A stretch of DNA of 64,000 nucleotides from Phylloscopus collybita (GCA_027886175.1 JAJNNQ010000024.1:8850001-8914000); one strand, 5' to 3'; shown: positions 25,204 to 37,950, counted from the first letter of the stretch. Translations and numbers: made by a program. Notes: generated by a model not told the origin, from the letters alone.

Positions 25204-25632
25204 ACAGCCAAAAAAGGCTTCACTGTATATATTTAAAGTATACCAAAGTACAAATGACACTGTAATAAGTTTCAGTCTTTGCAAGTTTATTCCTGGTGTC
25301 TGTAAATGCAACAATTGAAGTCTGAGAGTGACAAAGATTAATCTGCTCTATGCAAGATTAGATGAGAAGCCCTTGTACCAAATATGCTTCTGCATCTTAT
25401 GTGTAAATCTAGCTTTTCAAAATGCCTGGCTCTCCAAGGGATAATTTTATCCACATCCAGCTACTGTGCAATGCTACATAAAGAATAATCCATACAACCC
25501 ACATTAAAAATACTTCTGGAGGCCTCCAAGGAGCTCCCATGAAATTGTGGGTATAGAGGATGTTATACCCCAGCTGTGATTCAGCTGACTGGACACAGCA
25601 GCTCTGTTGCAACATTTTCAGCATGGAAAACA

Positions 25633-25715
25633 AATCACAGAATGGATCAGGTTGGAAGGGACCACAATGGGTCATCTGGGCCAACATCACTGCTCAAGGA
25701 GGGTCAAGATAGGGC
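25633..25715 (-). mobile_element. CR1 LINE 3' fragment
   Basis: On the plus strand it reads AATCACAGAATGG, then CAGGTTGGAAGGGACCAC, GGTCATCTGGGCCAAC and CTGCTCAAGGAGGGTCA. This is the reverse complement of a second CR1 subfamily 3' end, of the 'GGTCATCTGG' type and distinct from the copy at 20448. The fragment is short and may extend a little further right in diverged form. Confidence 0.85.
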
Positions 25716-28700
25716 TCTCTTATTCCAAATGTTATTTCTGACACGTGGGGCAAGGTGTTAACCTCCCTGCTCAAAACTGAAGCCATTTTCCTCCCGGGTC
25801 CATTAAAATTTCATTTAATAGAATAAAATGAAGTTTTAGGCTCCAACAAGCACAAAGAAAATGTATGTTCCAGGGACCTGAGAACTGACATAAAAATCAG
25901 CAAAATCAGTGTTAGTGCTGTTTCTCCAAGAGATGGGATTATCCACATTGACAAGAGTAAACTCCCGTTACACATCAAAATAGGATAGCTACTCCTTTAA
26001 AATTCATTCTAAACCACTGAAAACCCAACTTTCCATAAAGCTTTTCCCTCTTCTGCTAAAATTTCTATTCAAATGGAGATTTCAGGTTTTATTGTAGACT
26101 ATTGTTTAACAGTTACTTCAAGGATTTCCCAGCTGCTTTATTCATCAATCATTTCATCACCTCCAGCAACACTGACTCTACTTAATCTGTCTTTCTGAAG
26201 CTTTTAAAATAGGCAGATATGGTCTTCATTAAAACACATTTAGTTCAGTGCTGAAAGCACCAGTAAGAATTCAAATTAGGAAAGTTTTGAAGGAGTTCTG
26301 CTAATTAAAATGTAGGAATTTTACTATTCCTCTTTTTTTAATAGTGGATATGCTAATCATTATATGTCTAGTTTTTCTTTTTCATTTAAATTATTTTAGT
26401 TTAGCTGCCAAAATTCTTGCATACAGGTTTAACTTCAGGCATAAGTGCTATAATATCAAGGGCAGTACTAGTTATACATATGTGCCTTCTTTTAGTTGAC
26501 CTAACTTCACTGGATTTGTGCAGGTGAAGGAGGAAAGAGAGATAATAACTTTTCCATGACTACTCACTGAGTGGGATAGCAAAAATCTTATTTTTACGTA
26601 TTTATACAGGCAGAAGCTTTAAATTCAGCAAGTGTGTAGGAACTGTATTTGCATTAGTTACAAAATTAATATAAACTTTATTGAACAAAATATTTCTATT
26701 AACATTTTTCTCTGAGGAGGCTCTACTAATTGAAGTCTTCAGACATGGTTCTCCCACACACAACACAATTCCTGAATATAACCTACTCATAAGGCACTGC
26801 AGTGCTGTGATTATTCCCCATTTACTACTAACTTGGAGATCTGCCTCAAAGCACAGAAAGCTGGTTTTTCACCCCTCCTATACAAAATATTCACTGCAGA
26901 AGTCATCATTAGGATTAGTGTTTTCATCATTTGCTGCATCTATGGCTTTATAAAGGAAACTTATTTGTTTCTCAGGTAATACCATGGGCTTCACATCATG
27001 CTCCATTTCCTTCCTTGGTCTGGACATCATCATTCCTTACCTCCTCAGGCTCTGGGATTCAGCTTGTCAGTGCTCCTCACTGTTCAGCTTTCCTGCTGAA
27101 GCCCAGAGAGATCATGTTTGGCTCCCAGCAGTCATTATTCATCTCCTCAGCCTGTGCTCTCTCTCTCTGCTGCAGTGTGACCTCTGTGAGCAGCCAGTCC
27201 AACAGGCTCCCTGCCCACCACAGATGTCTCTCTCTCCAGACTGATTTTGGACTCTAAAGTTTTTCTTCTCTTTATTTTAACCCTCCAGCTATCACCTGCT
27301 TGGGATGCTTCCATTTCTTTCCTAAAAATCAAGGGCTGCTTTTTAGTCACTTTTAAAACCACATTGAAAGTCACCTCATATGCAAGCTGGAGTTTCAGTT
27401 CTTGATTTCCCAAGAACTTTCTTTACCTTCCCAAGCTGTCAGGTCTCTCATCATCAGTACAAATTGCCAGTAAGAAAAGCACATATCAGGGTGTGGTGGG
27501 TTTTTTTGGTGTTTTGTTTGTTTGTTTTTTGGCATTGTCAGGGCTTAGAGAGTTCTCTTGTAAAGCTTCACTGAAGGAAGAGCTGTGCATTTGTCTGACT
27601 CATGACAAGATGGGCACATCCTTACTACTGAAAGGTCTGTACAGGTGACAGACATTTCACAAAAACAGAGAATGGGAGATTGAGAGATACTTCCACAATT
27701 AAAAAAAAAAACTGCTTGGTTCTCAGCTTCAGACAAGTTGCCATGATACAGTTTTCCAGAAGCCTTATAACTCTTTACCTTTGTATTAATCCACATGCTT
27801 CTTTTTAAAATTAAAAAAAAAAAAAATTAAAATGGAAGTAAATGAAAGACAACAGAAAACTGATCATTGGTTTTTCATTTAGATTGAGTTGTGCCTCATT
27901 TCCATGCTATTTGTCTTCCATTCTCACCGTAAACAAAATCATGAGGTTCAAACTGAGCAAAAGAGGGCTAAGAGAAATTTATACTCATTCTAGAGACTCC
28001 TATGAGAGGAAGGAAGAAGACATCAGAATAAGTGACTATATAGTGGTATCTTGTGGAAAAAAGCATTTTTTTTCTTTAAAACATCATTTGTTATTCACAT
28101 TCTGCCCAGCCTCAAAATCAGCCAAACAACCCTAATTATGAAGAAAAATTCAATAATCACTCTTCTACCAAAAAATCAACTTTTGACAATAGCTTCAAAT
28201 TTAGGCAGGCCAGTAAAATACATCCTCTGGACTCAATGATCCAATCTCTTCACATCTCTGGAAAAGGGGGAGGTTTAGCAAGCAGAATTAGAGAAAGAGG
28301 AGAAAACAGCAGTAGGAGAATAAACACCATAATGTAGACATACACATATATATTTTTAAAAGTCACCTTAAATGATATTTCCGTGCAGAATTTAGGGGTT
28401 TGCTCCTGCTTGGTATATTACTGAAATAAATCCCTTGGCTCCATGTTACTGCTCCCCAAAATTTAGTGAAAGCACAGGAAACCTTTCTTCTTTTAGACTT
28501 ATCCCTAAAATTAGACAAAACTTTGAGAACACACAGCCCCCATATAAACATGGACTTCTCCATGAAGACCAAATGAAGCCTAGGTTGTCTTTCCAGAAGC
28601 ATTATTATCTAATTATTATATAATACAGCAGCCAATAACAACATCTAATATTCAAGCAAGCCTTGTGCACCAAACACAGCCCAAACACTCATGCACTTTT

Positions 28701-28977
28701 GAGAGTATCAGTGTTAAAAGAGTAGAGAAACAGATGTGGAAAGGAGAACATAACTTCATCTAATCCACTCAGCTGACATAGACATAGAGACTGTTTACTG
28801 ATTTCTGGTGCTTCTCTGATAAGCATAACTGAGGAAAAAAAAAAAATCTGTATTCTTGTACTCTAATAAAAAGCTGATTTGTAGAAAACACAGCCAAAAA
28901 CACAATACCAGGTTTTGAAGAAACAGCATGTGACTTTGCAACTGCAGTACAGCAAATGCATTCCAGTGAGAGAAGAA
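25716..28977. other. Noncoding DNA, no gene seen
   Basis: Overlapping serine/leucine-rich frames at 26931-27257 (plus), 26984-27244 (plus) and 27147-27413 (minus) are open on both strands and carry no recognised domain. A short GT-rich run lies at 27496-27532. No exon or RNA gene is supported. Confidence 0.5.
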
Positions 28978-29147
28978 AAAACGAAAAAAAAACTGGAAAA
29001 AACCAAAACAAACCACCAACCAACCACCAACCAACCACCAACCAACCACCCAAAAAACCCACAAAAAAAAAAAAAAAAACAAAAAAAAAACCCACACAAA
29101 AAAAAAAAAAAAAAAAAAAAAAACCCAAAAAAAACACAAAGAAAAAA
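28978..29147. repeat. A/C low-complexity tract containing an 11-bp minisatellite
   Basis: It starts with A-rich sequence, passes through about 3.5 units of ACCACCAACCA (29012-29050), and continues as long A runs broken by CCC. The long frames reading through it (28769-29243 minus, 28915-29181 plus) are Phe/Gly/Trp or Lys/Pro low-complexity artefacts. Confidence 0.9.
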
Positions 29148-32100
29148 TAAAAGTAAAATACCTTTCAGAGGTGCAAGGTAAGATTTTTTGAGATGAAATT
29201 TAAGGTTGTGGTTTAAAAATAGTTTGGCTGATGACCAAACCATACCAATTTGTCTTAAAAGTGCTTCAATGAGTCCTTTTGAGAGAAAAGTTTTGTTCCC
29301 CTACGGCTAAGCACTTCAGATGATCTTCAGAAAAACTTCACAATCTATACAAAAGAAATAATAAATTCTTAGTTCTGTATTTCCTCATTGTCTTGTTGCA
29401 AACTGGATTTAATATTTCATAAAAAGCATTACTTTCTCCAAGGTGCAAGTCAGGGTTGAAAACTGGGGAGCATTCCAAAATAAATTGGAAGGTACCCTCC
29501 AAACAACCACTTACAACAAAAATTAAAAAATTAAATTAAAAAATCTAAATCACTGTAAAAGACAGCATTTGAGGAAAAAAAATCAAAAGCAAAGAGAAAA
29601 ATTCTTAGAGTCACACAAGGTATAACTTTCAAATAGTCGCTTTACAAAAACTCTGAAAAATTTAGAATTGTTCCCTACCTTATTAAGTTATTTAATAACT
29701 CCCAGTTATTAAGTTATTTTTGCAGAATAATCACAACTATGTCAAATTAAGAAACTCTTGTCAGGTGTTTAGGGTTTTGAGCTCTTATTTCATCATTTAA
29801 GAAGCCTAGGTCGTGGGAACCCTTCCAGACATTTTAATGCTCATTTTCATCCTTTAAAACATATTCAAAATCCAGCTGAACATCTTGGTTCCCTTCCTTG
29901 TCCTTTTCATTTCTAGTTTTTATCCTTGCCTCCTACTGTTTATATAATGCTTTCAGAAATATCTCAGAAAACAAAATCCATTTGCCATCCTAACTAAACT
30001 CCTAACATAAATTAGATTGAACTAATTTAGCCAAGCTAACTTTACCTCAACCAGAATGAGTTATTCCCTTCCTGCACAAAGTAGCAAATCATTCCTTCCC
30101 CAAAGTTTACAGATTGAACAAACACTTACATACCAAAATAACATAAATTTTAAAATGGCTCATAAACAGCCTAGATCATCCACACACTTGCCTGCACATG
30201 CTCGCAGCTACAACACTCCTTCCACAAGCACTCTCCAACTCAACCCATTTCCCTCCCATGGGTCTCTCTTAAGGCTTCCCAAACAAAAAGGAAACACCTG
30301 CACACATCATCAGTGACTTAATCAGCATTTTCCCATCAGTGATTCATCTCAGGAGGTTGGTTAAGAACAGGAAGACCCTTTACTATCTTCTAGCTCTGGA
30401 TTTCTTCTTCGTCTATGTCATATGTTGCAGCTAAAAATAAATTCCAGGTTTTGAAAAAAAGATAGTGTCGAGTAAAGGTAACTACAACAACCTCCATCCA
30501 CACCTGTCTTCTTATTGACTAGGATAATTTCCTCCTACATGTTAAAGCTCTTAAGGAGAAAAACAAAAAAAAAGGGGGAGGGTGGGGGAAAAAAAAAAAA
30601 GTCCACTAAAATATTTTTTTCCTTTCTGATCTGTAGAGGCCCTGGAAAAAACTTTCCCTTCCAAGCATTGTTTTTTCTGTATGTAAAGAAAGTACAACCC
30701 ATGACAGCATGACTGAGTAACCAAGAATAAAATGATGCAGAAGCATTACAGCTGTATTAGGGAGATATAAAAGTAGTTGCTTCTGAAAAGGATTCGGTTA
30801 ACTTTTTTTGGCTTTTCTAGAGTTTGTGCTTTTGATGGGAAATTAGTGTTTCCCTAAAAAATATCTACCATTTTGTTAGTTAAATAGTCAATACCCTCCC
30901 CAAAATATTGCCTTAACAAAACATTATTGCCCAGCAGTTAAACACGTGCATTGTTGAATTGAAAGAACTGCCTTCTAAATTTATGATACTTTTAATGAAA
31001 ATCTTCCCATTCTTCCTCTACCTCTGAGCAGCAAGGATCTGAAACAAGATAGGACTTTTATTTTATACACAGCAGTAAACTTGCTGACATAATTACTTTG
31101 TATTCCAGCCCCTTGATGCATCCACACACAAAGAAAAAAAAAAACAACCAAAAAAACACAACAAAGCACTTCACTAACTTTTTAAAGTGTTGTATTGAGT
31201 TCCTGACAAAAATCTCTTCTGCCATACACTCTCGGAGGCCTTTCAAATAGCATCAAGTGTGGCTGGGGTGAGTCATCCTTTACAAACCATTGATTCACAG
31301 GATGCAGGAGTGCACACAGCACAGCCTGCTTACCCTCTGTAAGCGAAAAGCAAGTGTAAAAATAACAGAGAGAGAATATCCAGAGTTGCCACCCTGTTCA
31401 AATCTCTTGCTGCTTCAGCAAGAGCCCAGGCTTTGCCAAGGGAGCCCATTTGTTTGTTAGCAGTGGCAGCAGGAGATTTGTGCACTCCTGTGGAGCAAGG
31501 AGTGATTAGAATCCAGGAATCCACTGCTCCACGTCCAGCAGCCATACACACCCCCCAGGGGACACTGATCTGGAGATTCAAATGTCTGCAATAGCTCAAA
31601 ATCTTATGTACACCTGAAGCTTTGTGCTATTATAGTGGATACTGTAAATGCTTTCTATTCTGTTGTTTCAGTTGATATTGAAACTAGCATTATTTGCATC
31701 ACTTAAAAAGGAATTGCACTGTTTGAGTTTTCCATTTCAACTTACTTTGGTATCCTTTAAATCAGAGAAGAACTGTCAAGGTTTCCTCTAGTGTTGGAAG
31801 GAAGACTTGATGACCGAGGAAGCACTTTTCCAAGTACATGTTTCAAACCAAAATGCAAGTTTTCATGTTGCTGAAGCTGTCATGGGCTATGGATGTGAAT
31901 GAGACAAACTGCCAGCTGCATCAACGAGTCTAGTTATTGTATCTTTCTATGTCTACTCTCTTAAAATCAGATGTGATATAATCTAGAACTGATATCTTCC
32001 ACAGATCCATTTTTTTTTAGGCATGCTTTGTAAATTTTTGGTAGAATCTCCATCAAAACTATTTTCAGAGTGACCCTTTGGATTTCTTTATCAAGAAGGG

Positions 32101-33028
32101 AAAAGAGTATAGAAAATTAGAGACACCAGCATCTGAATCAATTTTCTTCAGTCTTTATTTTCCTCTTCATTTGGTGATAGCAACAATTAGTTTCTCCCTG
32201 ACACTTCACTATCCTCTGATAAACACTTTTGAAGGTTTGTGGTTTGGTTTTTTTCCCTCTCCTACAGTTTTTGGAATGCACTAACTCATTTAGCTTTTTC
32301 CTGACACTATCTTTTCCCTGCAGCCCTCACTAAGTGTATATATGTAGCTTTCCAATTTTTCACATTTACTTCAAGCTCACTTTAACCTTCAGACTTTATG
32401 CACCACTGCAGCTCATGGCTTTGTCTCTGTTTTTTATACACTTATTTGTTTTCTTGTTTTTAAGTTCTAAAACAAAAACCGCTAAGCATGTAGCATATAG
32501 AATGACCTTCCAGTGGTCAGGTATCCAATTTCACAATATATCTCAATAGATAATAATGCAGAACTACAGCAGAAAATATCCAAATTTTCTCCTTCACATT
32601 AAAAAAAAAAAAATTAATAAATAGGACCAGAAAGCCTTCACTCTCCCAAAATGTAGGAGGCACAAGGAGTTGTGATCTGCAACCATTCGTTGCTGCTGAT
32701 AACAGATGCCAGTGAGACAGAAAGTGTTTTGGGCTTTGGAATAAAAGGATTGTATGGGGGGCTACATATGGACTCTGTAAGGGGGTGAGATGCTAAATGA
32801 GTGTTCCTCTTGAATTGTGTCCTTCATGCACTGCAGCAAAGACAACTGTCAGCTTGAGTTCATGAAATCAGTCCTTAGTCCTACTGCTGTCTTTCCCACA
32901 CCTCTGTTGTAAGAAAGCTTGATATTTTTATTATTGTTGCTCTTAGCTATGGACTACTGTTTCTGTTCAATACAGTACAATTTTTGTATGTGTGTGGGTT
33001 TGTACATGTGACAAGGAAGAATAGTTTT
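29148..33028. other. Noncoding DNA, no gene seen
   Basis: AT-rich sequence with an A-rich/G-rich interruption at 30564-30601. A small perfect inverted repeat, TTAATAACT with AGTTATTAA and a CCC loop, lies near 29693-29713. An 89-codon minus frame at 31330-31599 has no recognisable domain. No transposon was recognised. Confidence 0.5.
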
Positions 33029-33280
33029 AAGCTGAGAGTAGGCTTTGGTTTGTTATTAGGGAGAAATTCTTGCCTGTGAGGGTGGTGAGGCACTGGCACA
33101 GGTCGTCCAGAGAAGCTGTGCCTGCCCCATCCCTGGAAGTGTTCAAGGCCAGGTTGGATGGGTCTTTGAGCAACCTGGAGCAGTGGAAGGTGTCCCTGCC
33201 CATGGCAGGAGGTTGGAAAGAGATCATTTTTATCATCCCTTCCAACCTAAACCATTCTCTGGTTCTCGGATTCTCTGATG
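33029..33280 (+). mobile_element. CR1 LINE 3' fragment, best preserved in the window
   Basis: It follows the avian CR1 consensus closely: GTTATTAGGGAGAAATTCTTG, GAGGGTGGTGAGGCACTGGC, CCCCATCCCTGGAAGTGTTC, AAGGCCAGGTTGGATGGG, CCTTCCAACCTAAACCATTC, and an octamer-like tail ending TTCTCGGATTCTCTGATG. The sense strand is plus. It is truncated at the 5' side and noncoding. The 80-codon plus frame (33070-33312) is read-through of the 3' UTR. Confidence 0.93.
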
Positions 33281-34689
33281 CTATTCAATTCCTTTTTGAA
33301 ATCTCATTTTAGTCATTCTAAATTTTCTTTTCTCCATTTCCTTTACTTCCCTCCTACATTTTCATCTCTAGATGTACTTGATGTTGGTTAATACAGGGTA
33401 CTTGAAGAAGATCCAGCCTAGAATTCTAGGAGAACTTCAAAAGCCAATTTCCCCCTCAGATGTTGTTCTTCATTGACCATTCTACTCTTTTTCTTGCAAA
33501 ATTTCTCTAAATTGAATTTCTGCCTTCATCAGTGGATTCCTTCTGATAGTCAGTAGGCATGTCTTGCCTTTAGGAATGGGAAAGCTGAAAGGAGAGAGTC
33601 CTCATTTCTCAAACTGTTTTAGTCAGAAGTGATGAGATGGTAGGAGTCCCTCAGACTTTTCTCCAAATAAAGTACTGAACACAGACAATCAAGAATAAAA
33701 ATTAACTGCAAGAACAGAAGTGAAAGGATTTAATGTGGATGTCATCTGTAGTGGGGGCAAAAACAGAGCAGAAAGGATCTGGAGAAGTCTCATGGCTTTA
33801 GAGAGAGCACAAATTCTGCTCTTTCATTAGTACACTCCAGCAATACCTTTGTATTTTCAACATATATACTGCTCACTTTATATGTGTCCATTGCCTTATA
33901 TGCCTTCTGATTATTCTTGCCCTGGGAAAAGCAAAACAAGTCTACCAAATATATGTAATCTTTTTGCATAAGACAAAGCATTAAAATGTTAAAAAGAAAC
34001 CCCAAACACAACTCTCTACAACTGGATCTAAGAACTACTTGCCATTTACTTGCAGTTTTATACCTGAGAAACATCTTCCTATGTAGTACTCAGCTTCTGA
34101 CACAATGTGTGTTGCTGTTAACCAGTGGATAGACATTTTCTTTTCCCCATGCTAAATAATCACTACAAAATATTTGTTCCCTTTGTATTTAAACTGTATT
34201 GTACAAATGCTTCTGTGGAGAAATCGAGTATTATATTTGAGCAGGACTGTGGGTCAAGAGGACAAATCTGGTCATTGCCATTGACTTAGGATCAAGTTAT
34301 CACAGGGTGCTCACTCTGTACAAGCCATTTACCTTTGTACCCTGGGTTTTATTTCATGCAAACATACGTGTGACCACCCACCTCCCTGCAGGAGGCAATG
34401 CACGCCTTGCTGATCACCGGATATAAAAATGTAATGCTGATATACGGCAGCCAGAGTCTGCTTTACTGCCTCCCCATGTCCACATAAACTCCAGGCATCT
34501 TCCAAGGGCAGGCTGGAAACCAACACGTGCCATCACATATGCTGACCTTGGAAACTGTTCCGAAGGGAAATTCTCCCAAATCACCTTTGGCTGGTACGTA
34601 TGTAAAACAAGAAGATTCTTAGAGGTCTAGAAAATATTGAACTGTGGCAGTTACCTAAATGTGTGTTGGATGTTTACCCACTGCATGCA
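33281..34689. other. Noncoding DNA, no gene seen
   Basis: Frames at 33790-34074 and 34329-34526 (both minus) are unrecognised. Nothing else is supported. Confidence 0.5.
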
Positions 34690-35010
34690 TTATCATGATT
34701 ATGTATCACTGATGTTTACTCTTAAACTACAAAGGAACACCTAAACACGTTATACACATATACATGTAATGCACTATACATGTATGAGGCATAAATGAAT
34801 GCAAACAAGGAACGTGTAAGTGTACAGGTATTATTATTATGTTTCAAAGAACTTTGGTTAGCATAATGTTTTATTTATTTGCTTGTCTTCTATGAAGCTA
34901 TTAGCTGGAGTGATAATTGATCAAGCAATTGCATTTTAATTGTGGTAATAGAGCAGCTTTGTGATTTATTCCTCTTTGTTTTGTTCCACTACAAAGTAAT
35001 CATCTTCCCT
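34690..35010. promoter_or_regulatory. Candidate conserved noncoding enhancer block
   Basis: The stretch is rich in TF-like words and poor in simple repeats. It contains TGCATTATCATGATTATG, TATGTTTCAAAGAACTTTGG (TCAAAG LEF/TCF-like), TGATAATTGATCAAGC and GCAATTGCATTTTAATTG (homeodomain-type). It lies about 2 kb upstream of the CpG island, so it could act on that promoter. Basis is texture only. Confidence 0.32.
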
Positions 35011-36589
35011 CAGATGTTTAACCACCCACCCAATTTATCTATTAAAACAGTTTCACAGCCATATTCCATTAATCTCTGTAGGCTCTACAATGGGCATAGT
35101 AATTTCTCTCCTTCACAGGGCAATTTCTTAATTGTGATAGTGTTGGTTATTGCCTCCTTCACAGCACTTATGCACTCTTTTTTTTTTTTCAAATTTGCCA
35201 ATGATTTCACATTACTTTGTTAAATACAACAGCCCAGAGCCTGTTATCTTTTAAACTGATGTTAATCAGAAATCTCTTTAAGGTGATGATGGCAAGTGTA
35301 ACAGAAGTAATAAACTATGAGAGGCATATCCTGAACTCTCAGGTAAACGTGATTTGCCCCAAGTAGAACTAAAGAGAAACAGAAGCAAAATAGTGAAACA
35401 GTATTTGGTCAAAACCACAAACAACTACAACATCTTCCCTTAAAACTCATATTTACTAGTGCAATAGGCAGCTGCTTTCAAAGTAACTGAACTGAAACTT
35501 AAATTTCCTCTTTTTAACAAGAAAAAAATATTGTATGCGTAGCTACAGTGATAACTGAAGATGTGTATTCATAGAAGTTGCTTGTTAATTGTTCTAGTAT
35601 ACCTCCTCTGATGACAGAAACGTTACTTGTTTCTAGCATTCATCTAAAAGATTAAGTAGCCAAACCAGAACAGCAACAGAATGCAAAGAACAGAGAGGCA
35701 GAGGCTTCTTGCAACAAGATGCAGGTACTTAAAGATGCAAGGTGTGAGGTAGATCCGAACTGCAGCAGCAAAGAACTGATTTGGATCCCATACTTGTCAG
35801 CATTTCTCTCATCAGAGCCTACTGATGCACAAAATGCTGATTTCCTCCTGCCCTCTCTGTTGCTCTGCTACAAGGTGGACAGTGTAACTCATTCAAAGAG
35901 TAATCCTTAGAGTCCAAGAGCAGTTTAAACATTGGATTTTCCTCCATGTTTTATCTTGTCTCTTTCTATGTGTATACCTGGTGAGATGATGGGGTAGTGG
36001 CAAATAACCTTTTGTTCTGTGTATGACTTGACAATAATATTTGTAAAATCTGTATTAACTAGACTGTATATTATTGCCATATAAACAACACCTTACACAC
36101 TGGACTTTTTGTCCCCTTGTCTCTGATTTCCATTCTTCTATGTGGCATAGACAAGCGGCATATTTAGACTTCCAACTACATCGTGCTTTGCAATATATTG
36201 CAGGCTTTATTCCCAAGATAATCTTCATACACTATCTAAAAGACTTGATTACATACACAGTTTTAAACCTACTAATGGTTATTATCTAAATGTATGCTGA
36301 TAGTATAAAGTATATTATCCACAGGCAGTAATAGAAGTTTAGCTACCTGTGATACTCCTGCATATATAAGTTCTTACGTTGCTTTCCTTTCTCATGATGT
36401 TGACCTATGTTGTCATCATCTCACATTTACCCTCCATGCAGCAGTTGATACATAAATGCTGTGTCTGTTCTTTGGTCTTCTCACTGCCTGGATTTTCAAA
36501 TGGGGTATATTCTCTAGTCCAGTGATTCCTTGCACCCAAAAAATGGACCACAATTCAAATATCATTAACTGTCTGTCTTTGTAATGAAG
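35011..36589. other. Noncoding DNA upstream of the promoter region
   Basis: AT-rich sequence. A 93-codon plus frame (34942-35223) and a 71-codon plus frame (36074-36289) are unrecognised. No transposon was seen. Confidence 0.5.
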
Positions 36590-36835
36590 AAAACTTACCC
36601 TGACAACTGCTTTTATTTTAATATTTTAATTTTTATTCTCTTTTAATTAGGAATAAGTCGCTTAATTTTAAAGACTGCTTGTTTACTCTCTTTGCACAGA
36701 GGAGCAGATGTGCCCTTGGAAAGCCATAACTTGAGAAAGAAAAAGCATAGGTGAAAGTGGAATTCAATGAATAATTGATTACTGAAGTAACTACATAATT
36801 ATTCGGGAACGTGACAGATAATTGTGACAGCGCAG
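36590..36835 (+). promoter_or_regulatory. AT-rich block just upstream of the CpG island
   Basis: It has closely packed homeodomain-like sites: TCTTTTAATTAGGAATAAG, CGCTTAATTTTAAAG, GAATAATTGATTACTG and CATAATTATTCGGG. It abuts an A18 run (36843-36860) and then the CpG island. Its position and composition suggest a proximal enhancer of the promoter that follows. This is inference. Confidence 0.35.
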
Positions 36836-37165
36836 GAGAAGGAAAAAAAAAAAAAAAAAAGGAAAAAAAGAAGGGCTGTAGACAAATAAAGCCCTGATTT
36901 TTAAAAATCAGACACATTTCTCACACCGCACCGCACAATAGCCCTGCGAGAGCAGCCGGGGAAGGGGAGACGGCATGCCATCCTCCCGGAACGTGCCTTT
37001 CTCCCGCTCGAACATTGCGGCACGTACGTACGGCGATGATGGGCGAGGTGACGAATCAATTAAAGCGGGACTCGCCCCCGCCGCCGTCCCCCAGCCCGTG
37101 CCCGCCCCGCAGCCGCCGCTGCCGCTCGGCTTTGTGGCTGTAGGACCCGGGGGGCGCCGCCGCCG

Positions 37166-37170
37166 CCAAT
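37166..37170 (+). promoter_or_regulatory. CCAAT box
   Basis: CCAAT in the context GCCGCCAATCGCCG, about 275 bp before the TATA box. This is the NF-Y core motif. Use is unproven. Confidence 0.4.
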
Positions 37171-37393
37171 CGCCGCCGCTGCCGGGCTCTATTTGTGTGC
37201 AATGCCTCCCGCTCCGCGCCCCGAGAGTAACGCGGAGACCTACGGGGCCGAAAGGAGCCCTTTCCGGAGAAGGATTTGATTTTTTTATTTTTTTATTTTT
37301 TTTCCAAGGGGTCCTGATAACTGGGAAGAATCCGGTTGCATCCCCCTTTTATTCAAAAGTCTGCCGAACAGCTTGTCGACTTCAGCGCGCTTC

Positions 37394-37420
<27 letters not shown>
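37394..37420 (+). repeat. (CT)n microsatellite next to the TATA box
   Basis: A pure CT dinucleotide run of 27 bp (GA on the other strand) ends 20 bp before TATAAATA. It can act as a GAGA-type promoter element or simply vary in length. It is translated as a Ser-Leu run in a shadow frame, which is not a gene. Confidence 0.95.
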
Positions 37421-37424
<4 letters not shown>

Positions 37425-37440
37425 TCGCTCTCCCTCTCCA

Positions 37441-37448
37441 TATAAATA
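37441..37448 (+). promoter_or_regulatory. TATA box (TATAAATA)
   Basis: A perfect TATAAATA on the plus strand lies inside the CpG island. If it works, the start site would fall about 30 bp downstream, near 37471. A TATA box within a CpG island is a minority arrangement and gives the island a plus-strand direction. Confidence 0.5.
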
Positions 37449-37470
37449 CACGGAGATCTGTCCTCGCCCT

Positions 37471-37546
37471 ATGCAAGGAAAGTTGGGAAGGACTGCCTGG
37501 ATGATGGAACCGCTAGTTTTCTGAGAGCCGCCCGACATCCCGCAGG
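37471..37546 (+). other. Candidate short first exon (mostly 5' UTR) of an unidentified gene
   Basis: The expected start site from the TATA box is about 37471. The sequence runs to a strong splice donor, CGCAGG|GTGAGT, at 37546/37547. An upstream ORF starts at ATG 37471 and has in-frame ATGs at 37501 and 37504. The last has A at -3 and G at +4, a strong start context. All end at TGA 37522-37524, giving 17-, 7- or 6-codon peptides. No longer coding sequence begins before the donor, so this would be a noncoding first exon with a regulatory uORF. I do not recognise the gene, and both the start site and donor use are inferred. Confidence 0.35.
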
Positions 37547-37950
37547 GTGAGTCCCCCAACTCCCCAGGCAGCGGCGGGTGCCGGGCTCCGGCTGGCAGGG
37601 ACGGGATGATGGATCGGGGCCGCTCCCCGCTGCCGGGCACCGGCACCGAGCCAGGGAGGCAACAGTGTCCCGGAGGCGCCGGGAGAGGTCACCGCGGGAG
37701 AAGGGGATGCGGCAGCGGCGAGTGCGCTGGCTCGGCGGCCCAACAAGTTTCTGTGCGGGTACCGGCGGCGTGCGCCTTCTCGGGAAAAAAAAAAAAAAAG
37801 TTGCCGGGGGGCTCTGTGGATCGCATCCCCCGCTCCTCCCGCCGCCCGCGGGCTCGGCTGTGATTAACAAAGAAGTTTGAGCGCTGCCGCGGCCGGCATC
37901 CCTGGCCGGTGCCTCGGGGTGCCTCTCGGGCTGTCCCGGCGCCGCGGAGA

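Noticed and set aside
29012..29050. Spaced direct repeats considered as a CRISPR-like array
   Set aside because: The units are contiguous 11-mers without unique spacers, in eukaryotic low-complexity DNA.
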